Assembly (NCBI GenBank): GCA_008125075.1
Contig: VLTH01000003.1
Coordinates: 695,787 to 748,568 of the forward strand
Source of the DNA: Acetivibrio alkalicellulosi
GTDB taxonomy: Bacteria > Bacillota > Clostridia > Acetivibrionales > Acetivibrionaceae
Direction of reading: 5' to 3'
DNA: 52,782 bases
Below are positions 35,311 to 44,351 of this stretch, one piece after another (position 1 is the stretch's first letter; each line of letters opens with the position of its first letter). The notes below the pieces were generated by a model. That model was not told the origin of the DNA, searched no databases, and worked only from the letters and a program-made list of their open reading frames with translations. The position numbers and the translations under genes are program-made.

Positions 35311-36525
35311 ATGCCAAATTATAACTACAAGGTTAAAACCGAGACAGGAAAGGTATTAGCCGGAGAAGTGAGAATAGACAACCAAGAAGAGTTACGAAGG
35401 CTATTAGAGGGTAAAGGTTATAAGGTTTTAGATATTGTTGAGAAGAATGCACTGACTGATATTTCAGAGATTAAGCTCTTTAAGAAGAAAGTTCGACTTA
35501 AGGATTTAGCTGTATTTTGCAGACAGTTTGCAATAGTTCTTGAAGCAGGGGTGCCTATATCTCAATCAATGGAAGTGCTAAAGCTTCAAACTACAAATTC
35601 AACCCTTAGAAATTGCCTTAGTGATGTATATGAAAATATTCAAAAAGGTGTTGCATTATCTAACTCCATGAGACAACATAGTGATGTATTTCCAGAGATT
35701 TTAGTAAATATGGTTGAAGCAGGGGAAATAAGTGGTCAGTTAGATTTGGTATTTATAAGGCTTGCTGATTTGTTTGAAAGTCAATATAAGCTAACTCAGA
35801 AAATTAAAGGTGCACTTTCGTATCCTATAATAGTTTCTGTAATAGCAATTGGTGTTATAATAGTTTTAATGGCATTTGTTGTACCTCAGTTTTCAGATAT
35901 TCTTGGAGAATTCAACGTTGATATGCCTGTCACTACAAAAATATTAATATCTATAAGTTTATTTATGAAAAACTACTGGTATATTATAGCTGCTGTTATT
36001 ATAGTATCTATTGCAGGTATTGGTGCTTTTCTTAGAACTAGGGATGGAAAATTATTTATGGGAAAGATGGCAATCAATTTACCGATTATAGGTATATTAA
36101 CTAAAAATGTAATAACTGCAAGACTTACTAGAACATTAGGAACATTGATGGCAAGTGGTGTACTCTTGATACAGTCTATGGAAGTGGTAGGTAAAGTATT
36201 AGGTAATGCAGTAATTGAAGACAAAATCAAAGGTGTAATAGAAGACATAAAGAAGGGTAAGGGATTGACAGTTCCTCTTGCATCTGTGAGATATTTTCCT
36301 CACATGGTTATATCAATGATAAGAATTGGTGAAGAGTCTGGTAATTTGGACTTTGCTCTTGAAAAGTCAGCAGATTTTTACGATCAGGAAGTTGAAACTT
36401 CACTCCAACAGATAACAAGTATGATTGAACCTGCAATCATGATTTTTCTAGCATTAACTGTTGGATTTATAGTACTTAGTATATTAATGCCAATGTTTAG
36501 CTTATACGAAGAATTATCTATTTAA
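35311..36525 (+). CDS. pilC: Type IV pilus inner-membrane platform protein PilC (GspF family)
   Basis: 404 residues with the tandem T2SSF domains: first (about 66-190) with LAVFCRQFAIVLEAGVPISQSMEVL, second (about 270-395) with TARLTRTLGTLMASGVLLIQSMEVV. Membrane helices are near 170-190, 220-240 and 375-398. It forms the platform turned by PilB/PilT. The ATG at 35311 is preferred over an upstream TTG at 35305 because GGGGG precedes it by seven bases. The next gene is the major pilin. Confidence 0.95.
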   Translation: MPNYNYKVKTETGKVLAGEVRIDNQEELRRLLEGKGYKVLDIVEKNALTDISEIKLFKKKVRLKDLAVFCRQFAIVLEAGVPISQSMEVLKLQTTNSTLRNCLSDVYENIQKGVALSNSMRQHSDVFPEILVNMVEAGEISGQLDLVFIRLADLFESQYKLTQKIKGALSYPIIVSVIAIGVIIVLMAFVVPQFSDILGEFNVDMPVTTKILISISLFMKNYWYIIAAVIIVSIAGIGAFLRTRDGKLFMGKMAINLPIIGILTKNVITARLTRTLGTLMASGVLLIQSMEVVGKVLGNAVIEDKIKGVIEDIKKGKGLTVPLASVRYFPHMVISMIRIGEESGNLDFALEKSADFYDQEVETSLQQITSMIEPAIMIFLALTVGFIVLSILMPMFSLYEELSI

Positions 36526-36663
36526 ATTTTGCTTATATGATTGTCTTATTCCAATAAAGTTTAGGGGGGGATATGAGAATACATATTTCTGGGAATATGA
36601 TAATGTACATATAGGCAAGGGGGTAAATATAAAAAACATAAAAAATAATAGGAGGGCTAAAGT

Positions 36664-37215
36664 ATGAAAAAAATGTTAAAAAATCAAAAGGGTTTTTCAT
36701 TAATTGAGCTACTGATTGTTATCGCAATAATGGGTGTTTTAGCAGCAATTGCATTTAGTATGTTTTCAGGTGTATTCAGTAATACACAAAGAAGAGCAGA
36801 TGAAAGAACAGCGGATCAAATAGCTAAGGCAATAGCAGCATATATGGTAGATACAAATGATGGTGATTTAACAAAGTTAGTAGATAGTGATACAACTTAT
36901 GAGGCACAGGGATCAGCTGCTACACCTACCGCTACTCTAACTGATGACGCTACAGGCGTACAAAACTTAATCGAACTACTTCAACATACTATAGTTATAG
37001 TAAATTCTGCTGGTAGAGAAGTTAAGTATGGACCATACTTAGTACCAAAAGAAGGAGAAACACCTAATTGGGAACATTTTCAACCTGTATGGAATGGACA
37101 CGAAGATAATGGGTATCATATTGAAATTTACAGTGATTTACAAAAAGCTGATGTAATACCTGTACCGAAGGATAACCCACCAACAGATATAGAAGTAGGA
37201 ATAAAAGGATTATAA
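36664..37215 (+). CDS. Type IV major pilin-like protein
   Basis: Prepilin of 183 residues. Leader MKKMLKNQKG, cleavage before Phe11, then FSLIELLIVIAIMGVLAAIA with Glu5 of the mature protein, the residue needed for methylation and assembly. The globular part (about 45-183) is acidic and lacks an obvious disulfide pair. A strong AGGAGGG ribosome binding site and a stable downstream hairpin at 37231 suit a highly expressed pilin. The leader needs a prepilin peptidase, which is not in the window. Confidence 0.93.
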   Translation: MKKMLKNQKGFSLIELLIVIAIMGVLAAIAFSMFSGVFSNTQRRADERTADQIAKAIAAYMVDTNDGDLTKLVDSDTTYEAQGSAATPTATLTDDATGVQNLIELLQHTIVIVNSAGREVKYGPYLVPKEGETPNWEHFQPVWNGHEDNGYHIEIYSDLQKADVIPVPKDNPPTDIEVGIKGL

Positions 37216-37230
37216 AAGAATATTTATAAA

Positions 37231-37256
37231 CCCAGCTGGAGTAAAATCCAGCTGGG
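37231..37256 (+). terminator. Intergenic hairpin after the major pilin
   Basis: CCCAGCTGGA (37231-37240) pairs perfectly with TCCAGCTGGG (37247-37256) around GTAAAA. No T-run follows, so it more likely stabilises the pilin message 3' end, or partly attenuates, than acts as a full terminator. Confidence 0.6.
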
Positions 37257-37295
37257 AAGTACTAACTATTTAATATGTTTACAGGGTGGATGCTT

Positions 37296-37862
37296 ATGAT
37301 TAGAAAATTAAACCATAAAGGTGTATCCTTAATAGAATTATTAATTACTGTAGCTATAATAGGGGTTGTATCTCCATTAATATTTTCTATATTTATTAGT
37401 GGAATGCATTACTACTTTGGGGGAACTAATTATTTAGACCAGCAGTACAAAAGACAGGATGTTTTAAGACTTATAAGACGAGATGTAGAAAGTGCAAGGA
37501 TTATTACTTTTATTGGCGAAGGTGAGCCAGATGATCCAGTTGTAAAGTATAGAAGTGTAAAGTTTAGTTTTAATAATGATGATACTGATTATAGGATATG
37601 GAGAATTTCAGAGAATGATGGTGAGGGAAGTCTAGAACTTAGTACAGATGGAATAAATTTCACTGGTAGAGAATCATCCATAGTAGGCTTAGATTTTGAA
37701 CATAGTTATTTTGCCTATTATATAGATGGAAGTATAGAACAATTAATATTAAACATTTTGCCGAAAGAAAACGCTTCTTTGTTAAACAAGGGAAGAAATG
37801 TTCATGATGTGATAACAACAGAGTTTTCTGTTAGATATAAAGATGTTGTAATACTGGAATAA
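37296..37862 (+). CDS. Minor prepilin (PilW/GspJ-like)
   Basis: 188 residues. Leader MIRKLNHKG, then VSLIELLITVAIIGVVSPLIFSIF, a prepilin cleavage site with Glu5 and hydrophobic helix. The globular region (YFGGTNYLDQQYKRQDVLRLIRRDVESAR) resembles GspJ/PilW minor pilins, which form the pilus tip with PilV and PilX. The start at 37296 is chosen because AGGGTGG lies six bases upstream; earlier in-frame ATGs would extend the leader. Confidence 0.82.
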   Translation: MIRKLNHKGVSLIELLITVAIIGVVSPLIFSIFISGMHYYFGGTNYLDQQYKRQDVLRLIRRDVESARIITFIGEGEPDDPVVKYRSVKFSFNNDDTDYRIWRISENDGEGSLELSTDGINFTGRESSIVGLDFEHSYFAYYIDGSIEQLILNILPKENASLLNKGRNVHDVITTEFSVRYKDVVILE

Positions 37863-37887
37863 TGAATATGAGGGGGGCTAAAAAACT

Positions 37888-38436
37888 GTGAAAGACATAA
37901 ATCTATTACCAGAAGAGATTAAAGAAACTGAATACGTCCAACCTAATAAAAGTAATGGCTTTTCATTTATGTTACTTTTTGGTCTAATTATTGGAATAGC
38001 TATTATAGCCGTTACCATTCTTGCTCCATACGCATATATCTGGCAGAAGGAAAAAGAGTTGGAAGCAATTGAAGCGGAAATTGAAAGTGAGAAATATGAT
38101 ATAGTAAGAGAAGTAAATTCTGACTTAGATGAAATAAACGGTATAATAGATGGTAAGATGACCGTTATAAACACAATTGATGGAATGAGTCATCCTGTTA
38201 ATGAAATTATAGTTGCTTTGCAAAGTATAGTTCCAGAAGGAGCTGTTATAACAAATATCAGATATAACAACAATAAAATTGATGTAACTGGTATAGCAGC
38301 GGATAGAATTACAGTTGCAGAAATGATTGCTTCAGTAAACAGAATAAGTTTGCTTACTTTATCAAGTGAGTTAAGAGTTGATGAAGCAAATGTCTTCCAA
38401 TTTTCAGTTAATGTTGGTTCGGGGAGGAGGAGATAA
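37888..38436 (+). CDS. pilN: Pilus assembly protein PilN-like
   Basis: 182 residues: short cytoplasmic start MKDINLLPEEIKETEY (the conserved N-terminal motif by which PilN binds PilM), one membrane helix (about 26-48), a coiled coil (50-85), and a ferredoxin-like domain (IVPEGAVITNIRYNNNKIDVTGIA). PilN pairs with PilO in the alignment complex. A GTG start follows GGGGGGC. pilM normally precedes pilN but is absent here although the PilM-binding motif is kept. pilO starts 1 bp after the stop. Confidence 0.85.
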   Translation: MKDINLLPEEIKETEYVQPNKSNGFSFMLLFGLIIGIAIIAVTILAPYAYIWQKEKELEAIEAEIESEKYDIVREVNSDLDEINGIIDGKMTVINTIDGMSHPVNEIIVALQSIVPEGAVITNIRYNNNKIDVTGIAADRITVAEMIASVNRISLLTLSSELRVDEANVFQFSVNVGSGRRR

Positions 38437-38437
38437 G

Positions 38438-39616
38438 ATGAGAAGCAATACTGGAAAAGTTGTTATTTTATGTTTTGTTTTATTAGTATTGTATGGTTTC
38501 ATTTATTACAGATTTATATGGAATGATAGATTTGATCCCCAAATCGAAAAAATAACTGAACAAATTCAAGAATCAAAAAGGGAGAAAGAAATATTAGACA
38601 GAGATCTAGCAAATATAGAGACTCTAATGAGAAATCTTAATGTACTTAATATTCAAAATGAAAGATTTAATGAATTTTTAATGAATGAAGCAAATATTTC
38701 AGATAGTGTTGAGTATATTGATAAGCTTGACAGAATGTTTAATAATAGTTTGAGAGATGTTAGATTAACAAGACCCAGAAAACTAACAGTTAGTGGAAAT
38801 GATTATTATGAGTTTGCCATTGATTTTAAGGCAAATTTATCCCTAAGTGAGATAATGAATCTGATTGATTATTTAGAAGGGGGAAGTAAAAAGGTAAGAA
38901 TACCAAAGTTTATTATTTCTCCAGAAGTAAGACGAGATGTTAGAGGTGAAGAAAATAATCAAGAGGAAGATGAAATTGAAATATACTCAGTAGAAATGTC
39001 GGTCAATCTTTATTCTTTAGATATTGGAAACATAGACAAAGTATATGAGTATAGCCGACAGCGGTTTAATAGATTTCACATGGGTGACGATATAAACTTT
39101 AGTCCATTTATAGGCATGACTATTGAGCCTGGCATAATAGATGGAACAATAATAACAAGACAAGACAGACCCGCAGGCGGCAGCAGCACAAGTGCTGCCC
39201 CTGCTTTTGTTAGGGATATAAATATTGAGGTATTCAGTTTTTTATCAGGAGGACGAAATTTTAGTGTTTATAATAGAGAAGCTAATAGAAGCATAAGTTT
39301 TAAAACAAAAATAACTCCTCAAGTAAGATTGACGTTTTATGGAGATTCAGTAGATGTTTATGTTATTGGTAATAGTGGTGAGAGTAGTAGCTATGTTGGA
39401 ACTGTATCTAGAGATGTAATAAACATAGGTGTTACTTCAAGTTTTCCAACAATAGAAGATAATAAAGATTTAGGACTAAGTATACAGGTAATTAATGATT
39501 CAGGAAAGCAAATTAGAGTCCAGTTAGAGGACAGTAATAGAAGAGTGACTTTTTTAGATAGAAATGGAAGTCAAATTATAAGAAGTAGTCAGATTGAAAA
39601 TCTAAGGGTTATATAA
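38438..39616 (+). CDS. PilO-like pilus alignment protein with extra C-terminal domain
   Basis: 392 residues, about twice the length of ordinary PilO. Short cytoplasmic start, membrane helix (about 8-26), coiled coil (35-70) and a PilO-like ferredoxin domain (to about 200) with DYYEFAIDFKANLSLSEIMNLIDYLEGG. After a Gly/Ser/Ala-rich linker (about 245-256) comes a domain of about 135 residues (258-392) with FSFLSGGRNFSVYNREANRS. This second domain recurs at about 70% identity in the dockerin protein at 45621. I do not recognise it; its strand-rich pattern suggests a beta-sandwich. The GGAGGAGGAG ribosome binding site overlaps the end of pilN. Confidence 0.8.
   Translation: MRSNTGKVVILCFVLLVLYGFIYYRFIWNDRFDPQIEKITEQIQESKREKEILDRDLANIETLMRNLNVLNIQNERFNEFLMNEANISDSVEYIDKLDRMFNNSLRDVRLTRPRKLTVSGNDYYEFAIDFKANLSLSEIMNLIDYLEGGSKKVRIPKFIISPEVRRDVRGEENNQEEDEIEIYSVEMSVNLYSLDIGNIDKVYEYSRQRFNRFHMGDDINFSPFIGMTIEPGIIDGTIITRQDRPAGGSSTSAAPAFVRDINIEVFSFLSGGRNFSVYNREANRSISFKTKITPQVRLTFYGDSVDVYVIGNSGESSSYVGTVSRDVINIGVTSSFPTIEDNKDLGLSIQVINDSGKQIRVQLEDSNRRVTFLDRNGSQIIRSSQIENLRVI
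39212..39616 (+). repeat. Shared module, copy in the PilO-like gene
   Basis: Encodes residues about 259-392. Matches 46398-46811 over most of its length; 39293-39328 and 46479-46514 are identical for 36 nt. Similarity fades toward the 3' end. Confidence 0.9.
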
Positions 39617-39630
39617 GGTAGGTGACTGTA

Positions 39631-40194
39631 ATGAAAAAACTTATTAAGAGTGAAAAAGGAATGTCCCTTATAGAGGTTATATTAGCACTTGCAATATTAA
39701 GTGTAGTTACTATACCTATATTTATTGGGTTTATGAATGCATTAATTATATCAAAAAGAGTTGATGTACAAACAAATGTAAATGCTGTTACAAGAATTAT
39801 AAAAGAAGAGGTTAAAAATGCATTATTAGATGAGAATTTACATTTATATTCAATTGATAATAGTGAAGTTAAAATAATATATCATATTAAAAATGCTGCT
39901 GAAGTTGGAGGAGTATATGATAACGAACTTTTTAGATTAAAAGATCTAACAGAGGATGATTCAGAAGAAAATTATTTTAGAAGAAGATTTTTTTATGAGA
40001 TAATTTATGACCATGAACAATGTTATGATGAAGATTATCCATTTGTATACCATGTAATTATTTCTGTAGGTTTATTGGATTCAAATGTTAATATAAACGA
40101 TCATGTTGCTATAGTTGAGGCAATTAATAATGATAAATATAAAAATGTAAACTTGTTTAAGATGGGTGTAAATATGGGAGAACAAATTCATTAA
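39631..40194 (+). CDS. Minor prepilin (PilV/GspI-like)
   Basis: 187 residues. Leader MKKLIKSEKG, then MSLIEVILALAILSVVTIPIF with Glu5 of the mature protein. The rest is an acidic globular domain with little similarity to the other pilins. The ATG at 39631 follows AAGGTAGGTG. Its position between pilO and the large PilX-like protein fits the usual order of minor pilin genes. Confidence 0.85.
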   Translation: MKKLIKSEKGMSLIEVILALAILSVVTIPIFIGFMNALIISKRVDVQTNVNAVTRIIKEEVKNALLDENLHLYSIDNSEVKIIYHIKNAAEVGGVYDNELFRLKDLTEDDSEENYFRRRFFYEIIYDHEQCYDEDYPFVYHVIISVGLLDSNVNINDHVAIVEAINNDKYKNVNLFKMGVNMGEQIH

Positions 40195-40225
40195 ATATAT
40201 AATCTCAGTTTAAGGAGGGATTAAT

Positions 40226-42742
40226 GTGCTTAAAATATTAAAAAATAAAACTGGTGCAACATTAATTACTGTAATCATTATAACAACAATATTATTGGTT
40301 TTTGGTGCTGTACTTGTGGACGTTGCTTTTCAAGGTCTTACATTGACAAAAAGACATAGAAATGTAGATTTTTCTAATTTTGCAGCACATACAGCAATAC
40401 AGAATTGGTTTAGCAAAATAGATGAATTAACGGAAGATGAAGGCTTTGTGTCACATGTTAAAAGCACTAATTCAGTTACTGGTTCTATTGTTAGTGAAGA
40501 TGAAATTAATAGTTTTGCACAAAACATAGTTACTGAGATTGAAGTAAGATTATCAAATAGGCAATTTATTGATGTTGCTACAATTGACAGTTTATTAAGT
40601 GAGATACAAGGTAGGGATCCAGATAGTGTTAGTGAGGTTGAGGGATTTTCAGAAGTTTTAATAGAAAAAGTTGAATTGATAGGAGCAGTAAAAGTAGATG
40701 ATGATTTAGAAGTTACAATTGGATTAACTGTAAGTGCTTTATTTAGTGATGGGTTTTATACTTCAGATAATCAAATAGTTTATGCTCAAAGAAAGTTTAC
40801 ATTTAAAATTCCTGAAAATAATATATTTCAATTAGAATATGCAATACTTACACTAGGAGATTTATTTGCAGATGGTCAAGGAGTGGGGGATGCTAATAAT
40901 TCGGTAGTAAAGGGAGATGTAAATGTATTTGGCACTTTCCCAAGTGTGCAGGGAGATGCTCGACAACATTATTATGGTGGAATATATGCTATTAGAGATG
41001 CAAGATTAAACTTAATGGGTAATGCCTATACAAGAAGTTTTATAAGAACAGGACCCTATTACCCAAGAGCACTACATAATGCAGTGCCAAATTATGACAG
41101 TGTGTATTCTGATGGAAGTAAAATACATATATATAAAGATGCTATTGCACAATGTATACAGCTTTTTGGAAATAATAGTGAAATAGCTGTCTATAGAAAT
41201 GCATATACTTTTGTTGACTTAGAAATGAATGCAGAAAATTCTATACTGTTTGTAAATGGTAGTTTTGTTGGTCTTACTAGAGGTCGTGGTAAGGACGTTC
41301 CTCATGATAATCTAAGTGCTATTGTAAATAGTGCACCAATACATAATTTGCTATCAGGACCATCAAAGAGATCGCGAATAGTTGTGGGTGGAGATATTAT
41401 TATACCTGGTGGGACAATGAGATTAAATCCTGATGATGATATGAGAGTTGTTGGTCAGATAGAAGATGCATCTGTTGCTTGGTGGGATAATCCAGGAGTA
41501 TGGAACGGACCATTTTACAGATATCATGATGTAGAAGGTATAGAAGATCCGCATGCCTACTATAATTTATTAAAAGACTTTTATGACAGAAGAGAGGGAT
41601 ACATAGGAGGAATTTCGAATATATTTCAAATGTCAGACTTTAGCATAGATGTTAAAGGTTTCTGGCAAAATATTCAACGAGCATTTTATGGAGATTCTGG
41701 TGATAATAGTATTTTAATTAGTGGTTTTTTAATTGGTATTAATGATACACTAAGTAATATAAGAGCACACATGGATAGTAATTACAAAACTGATTTTAGT
41801 GGTGGTTTAGGGAATATTTCGGGAGCATTTGGATTTGGTGTTGCAGCAAATGGTCGTTTGTATTCTTATGCAGATGATGCAAATCTTAATTGGACTAATG
41901 AAGTTGATACACTTCAGTTTCTTACTGATGGTAGTTATGTTCTTGATAATATTTTCGATGAAGATAATAATATAAGATTTAATAGTTCTTATTGGGAAGT
42001 AGATATAATGGATAATCAGGAGTATAATAATAGTATTCTTAGCAAAGTGGAAATACCAGGCGGGATTAGAGATGCTCTTTACGAACGTAGTCAGCCATTT
42101 TTAGTAAGAGAGTATACTGATGGAGAAATTTGGGATGTAAAAATGAGACAGAATGATGGAGATGATCATGATTTATTTAATCAGATAATGATTGGAATTG
42201 ATTCTCGGATGACCCTTTTTAATGATGATTACTTTATATTTTTCCCAAATGATGGTAACAATACGCCTTATACTTTAGAAGACTACGTAAGTGATGGAGG
42301 TTCATATTATTTTATTTATAATAAAAATCCTCAGAAAGATATAATTATTGATAAACCCTTTAATGGAATAATATTTTCTACTGGAAAAGTAATATTAGAA
42401 AATGGAGCCAATGTAAAAGGATCTATTGTAACTGCTGGTGGAGGAGATTGGGTTAGTAGTGATAAGTTTGTACCGAGGGCTGAATTTGGAATAGATATGG
42501 ATGATCCTATGATTCGTGGTCGGCTTGATAGTGGTGAGCATTATGCAGGTGTAATTTTCAAATCAGGTGATATAAGTGTTGATTTTTATCTTGGTTTATC
42601 TGCTACGGTTGTGTTACAGACAGCAGCTAACTCTCAGGGAGATACTAATTATTTGAGAATTGAAATGTTAAATAAGGCGGCTAGGTGGAATCTATTAAAT
42701 GAACTAAAAGAAAATGGTATTAACCTTGAACAAGTATTTTAA
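40226..42742 (+). CDS. Very large PilX/GspK-like pilus protein
   Basis: 838 residues. The N-terminus (MLKILKNKTGATLITVIIITTILLVFGAVLV) looks like a class III leader and pilin helix but has Thr at position 5 instead of Glu, as in the GspK/PilX group that caps the pilus tip. The remaining 800 residues are far longer than usual (GspK is about 300). They include repeated short strands (VVKGDVNVFGTF; SRIVVGGDIIIPGGTMRL; FNGIIFSTGKVILENGANVKGSIVTAGG) that suggest a beta-helix or polymer-forming-cytoskeleton-like stack, with Asp-rich insertions. It may be a tip adhesin. GTG start after AAGGAGGG. Confidence 0.78.
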   Translation: MLKILKNKTGATLITVIIITTILLVFGAVLVDVAFQGLTLTKRHRNVDFSNFAAHTAIQNWFSKIDELTEDEGFVSHVKSTNSVTGSIVSEDEINSFAQNIVTEIEVRLSNRQFIDVATIDSLLSEIQGRDPDSVSEVEGFSEVLIEKVELIGAVKVDDDLEVTIGLTVSALFSDGFYTSDNQIVYAQRKFTFKIPENNIFQLEYAILTLGDLFADGQGVGDANNSVVKGDVNVFGTFPSVQGDARQHYYGGIYAIRDARLNLMGNAYTRSFIRTGPYYPRALHNAVPNYDSVYSDGSKIHIYKDAIAQCIQLFGNNSEIAVYRNAYTFVDLEMNAENSILFVNGSFVGLTRGRGKDVPHDNLSAIVNSAPIHNLLSGPSKRSRIVVGGDIIIPGGTMRLNPDDDMRVVGQIEDASVAWWDNPGVWNGPFYRYHDVEGIEDPHAYYNLLKDFYDRREGYIGGISNIFQMSDFSIDVKGFWQNIQRAFYGDSGDNSILISGFLIGINDTLSNIRAHMDSNYKTDFSGGLGNISGAFGFGVAANGRLYSYADDANLNWTNEVDTLQFLTDGSYVLDNIFDEDNNIRFNSSYWEVDIMDNQEYNNSILSKVEIPGGIRDALYERSQPFLVREYTDGEIWDVKMRQNDGDDHDLFNQIMIGIDSRMTLFNDDYFIFFPNDGNNTPYTLEDYVSDGGSYYFIYNKNPQKDIIIDKPFNGIIFSTGKVILENGANVKGSIVTAGGGDWVSSDKFVPRAEFGIDMDDPMIRGRLDSGEHYAGVIFKSGDISVDFYLGLSATVVLQTAANSQGDTNYLRIEMLNKAARWNLLNELKENGINLEQVF

Positions 42743-42785
42743 ACTAATATAAGTATATTTTAAAATTTATTATGGGGTGGAGCTA

Positions 42786-43997
42786 ATGAATAAAAAACTT
42801 AAATTATTAACTGTTTCAACACTTTTAGCTATTACTATTTCAGGAGCAGGTTGTGACTTCTTTGATAGGGACGTAGATGATAACATACCATTACCTGGTA
42901 TTGAGTCTCCTGCTACTAGTTTAGGTGAAGACAGAGCAGTTCAAGAGTTTTTAGGAACATATTTTTCTGATTTATTTAGTAAAAGTGTAGAGGACTATTC
43001 TCAAAATCTTATTGAAGGTTCTATACCTGTTAACATTACAGGACATATTGCTAGTAGAACATTAGATGAAGGTAATAATAATCCTGAAATCGGAATTCAT
43101 ATTCCAAGAATGGTTGAATTCGGTGGTCTAGCTATTTTAGACTATAATCTAATGAGAGATGACAGTGGAAGTCCTATGATAGATGCTAATTATATTGGAG
43201 TAAGTGGCGAATCTTTTATATACTATGTTAAGGTTGATGTAAAAGCTAATGGTTTGCCTAATAATGTTTTTTATACAAATTATGTGCAAAATGAAGAAAC
43301 ACTATTGTTTGAAAGAGATGAAAGTGTAAGTGGTGAAGACGCTATTAAAGAAGAGGATTATGATGAAATTAAGCTTAGATTAAAGTATGATGTAGAAGTA
43401 ATACAGGAAAATGGATCATATAAAGTATTTAGACAAACAGAAGCTAATTATAAACCAAAGTTTCAAAATAGAAGATTTATTTTAAATAATGATTTTATTG
43501 ATAGAATACCTTATCTTGATGAAAATATAACAGCAGAAAGAGAAATATACGAAAAAGAAAAAGCTTTAGTTGAGTCGTTTTTTAATAATTTATTACTTAT
43601 AGATAGAGAGAGAATGTCACTGTTAAGAACTAATTGGGATAATGGTATTGATAGTTTTCAAAGATTCCTTTTAGATATTGGAGTAAGTACAGTTGACAAT
43701 AAAAATATATTGCTATTAGACGAGGAAACTTATAAAGAAAGATTCAATATATTAGCCTTTCCTCTTCAAGCAAGCATAAGAAGACTCATAAGTTATAAGA
43801 GTACGGATGTTGTTGTTCATCCAGGATATACAAAAAATAATAAAGTATATTTTGTTAGATTAGAAGCAAATACAGAAAAAGCTAATGCAATTGTTGGTAA
43901 TGTAACTCCATATACTTTTGAATATGTAGTCACATTAGATGATAAAGGTGAAATGATAAGTAGTATAAAACTAGAAGAGTATGCTCAAGCAAAATAA
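42786..43997 (+). CDS. Lipoprotein of the pilus cluster
   Basis: 403 residues with a lipoprotein signal peptide and lipobox SGAGC. The body has no recognised family; it contains a segment FLGTYFSDLFSKSVEDYSQNLI, and a later helical region EREIYEKEKALVESFFNNLL that looks like a second copy of a similar fold (VQEFLGTYFSDLF versus VESFFNNLLLIDR). It ends the pilus operon and is followed by a strong terminator. It may be the extracytoplasmic factor that anchors or pilots the pilus through the thick wall, but that is inference. GTG at 42777 was rejected because it lies within the ribosome binding site. Confidence 0.72.
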   Translation: MNKKLKLLTVSTLLAITISGAGCDFFDRDVDDNIPLPGIESPATSLGEDRAVQEFLGTYFSDLFSKSVEDYSQNLIEGSIPVNITGHIASRTLDEGNNNPEIGIHIPRMVEFGGLAILDYNLMRDDSGSPMIDANYIGVSGESFIYYVKVDVKANGLPNNVFYTNYVQNEETLLFERDESVSGEDAIKEEDYDEIKLRLKYDVEVIQENGSYKVFRQTEANYKPKFQNRRFILNNDFIDRIPYLDENITAEREIYEKEKALVESFFNNLLLIDRERMSLLRTNWDNGIDSFQRFLLDIGVSTVDNKNILLLDEETYKERFNILAFPLQASIRRLISYKSTDVVVHPGYTKNNKVYFVRLEANTEKANAIVGNVTPYTFEYVVTLDDKGEMISSIKLEEYAQAK

Positions 43998-44351
43998 ATA
44001 TAAATAGAATTAAAATTTTTAATAAATAATAAAGCTTCGCACGTTAATTGTGCGAAGCTTTTATTTTGGCTTTTAAAAAAGATTAGTACTTAAAAGAATA
44101 ATTTTTTATTTTTATTTCAATACTATACTTGATTTGATTAAAAATTAGAGTTTAACATTGAATTAAGATTAACCTAATAAACAGAAAAATAGGTACTTAA
44201 TAATGTGAAAACACTTTGTCAATACAAATATTTGTAAGTGTTTTTAACATGATAAATAAATAGTATGGATTTGTTCTAATAAATCCATTAAAATAAAAGA
44301 TTCACAGATAAATATATAATATAACATATAAATCTATTAGGATGTGATAAA
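43998..44351. other. 354-bp intergenic stretch after the pilus cluster
   Basis: Contains the operon terminator (44031-44065) and then AT-rich DNA up to tepA. No gene or riboswitch recognised. Confidence 0.5.
44031..44065 (+). terminator. Terminator of the pilus operon
   Basis: AAAGCTTCGCAC (44031-44042) pairs perfectly with GTGCGAAGCTTT (44050-44061), followed by TATTTT. Confidence 0.93.

Noticed and set aside
36526-36663. Cyclic-di-GMP riboswitch before the pilin gene
   Set aside because: Such switches occur before clostridial pilin genes, so I looked for the conserved GCAAA and GACGCAAAGC-type elements, but did not find them here or before pilB.
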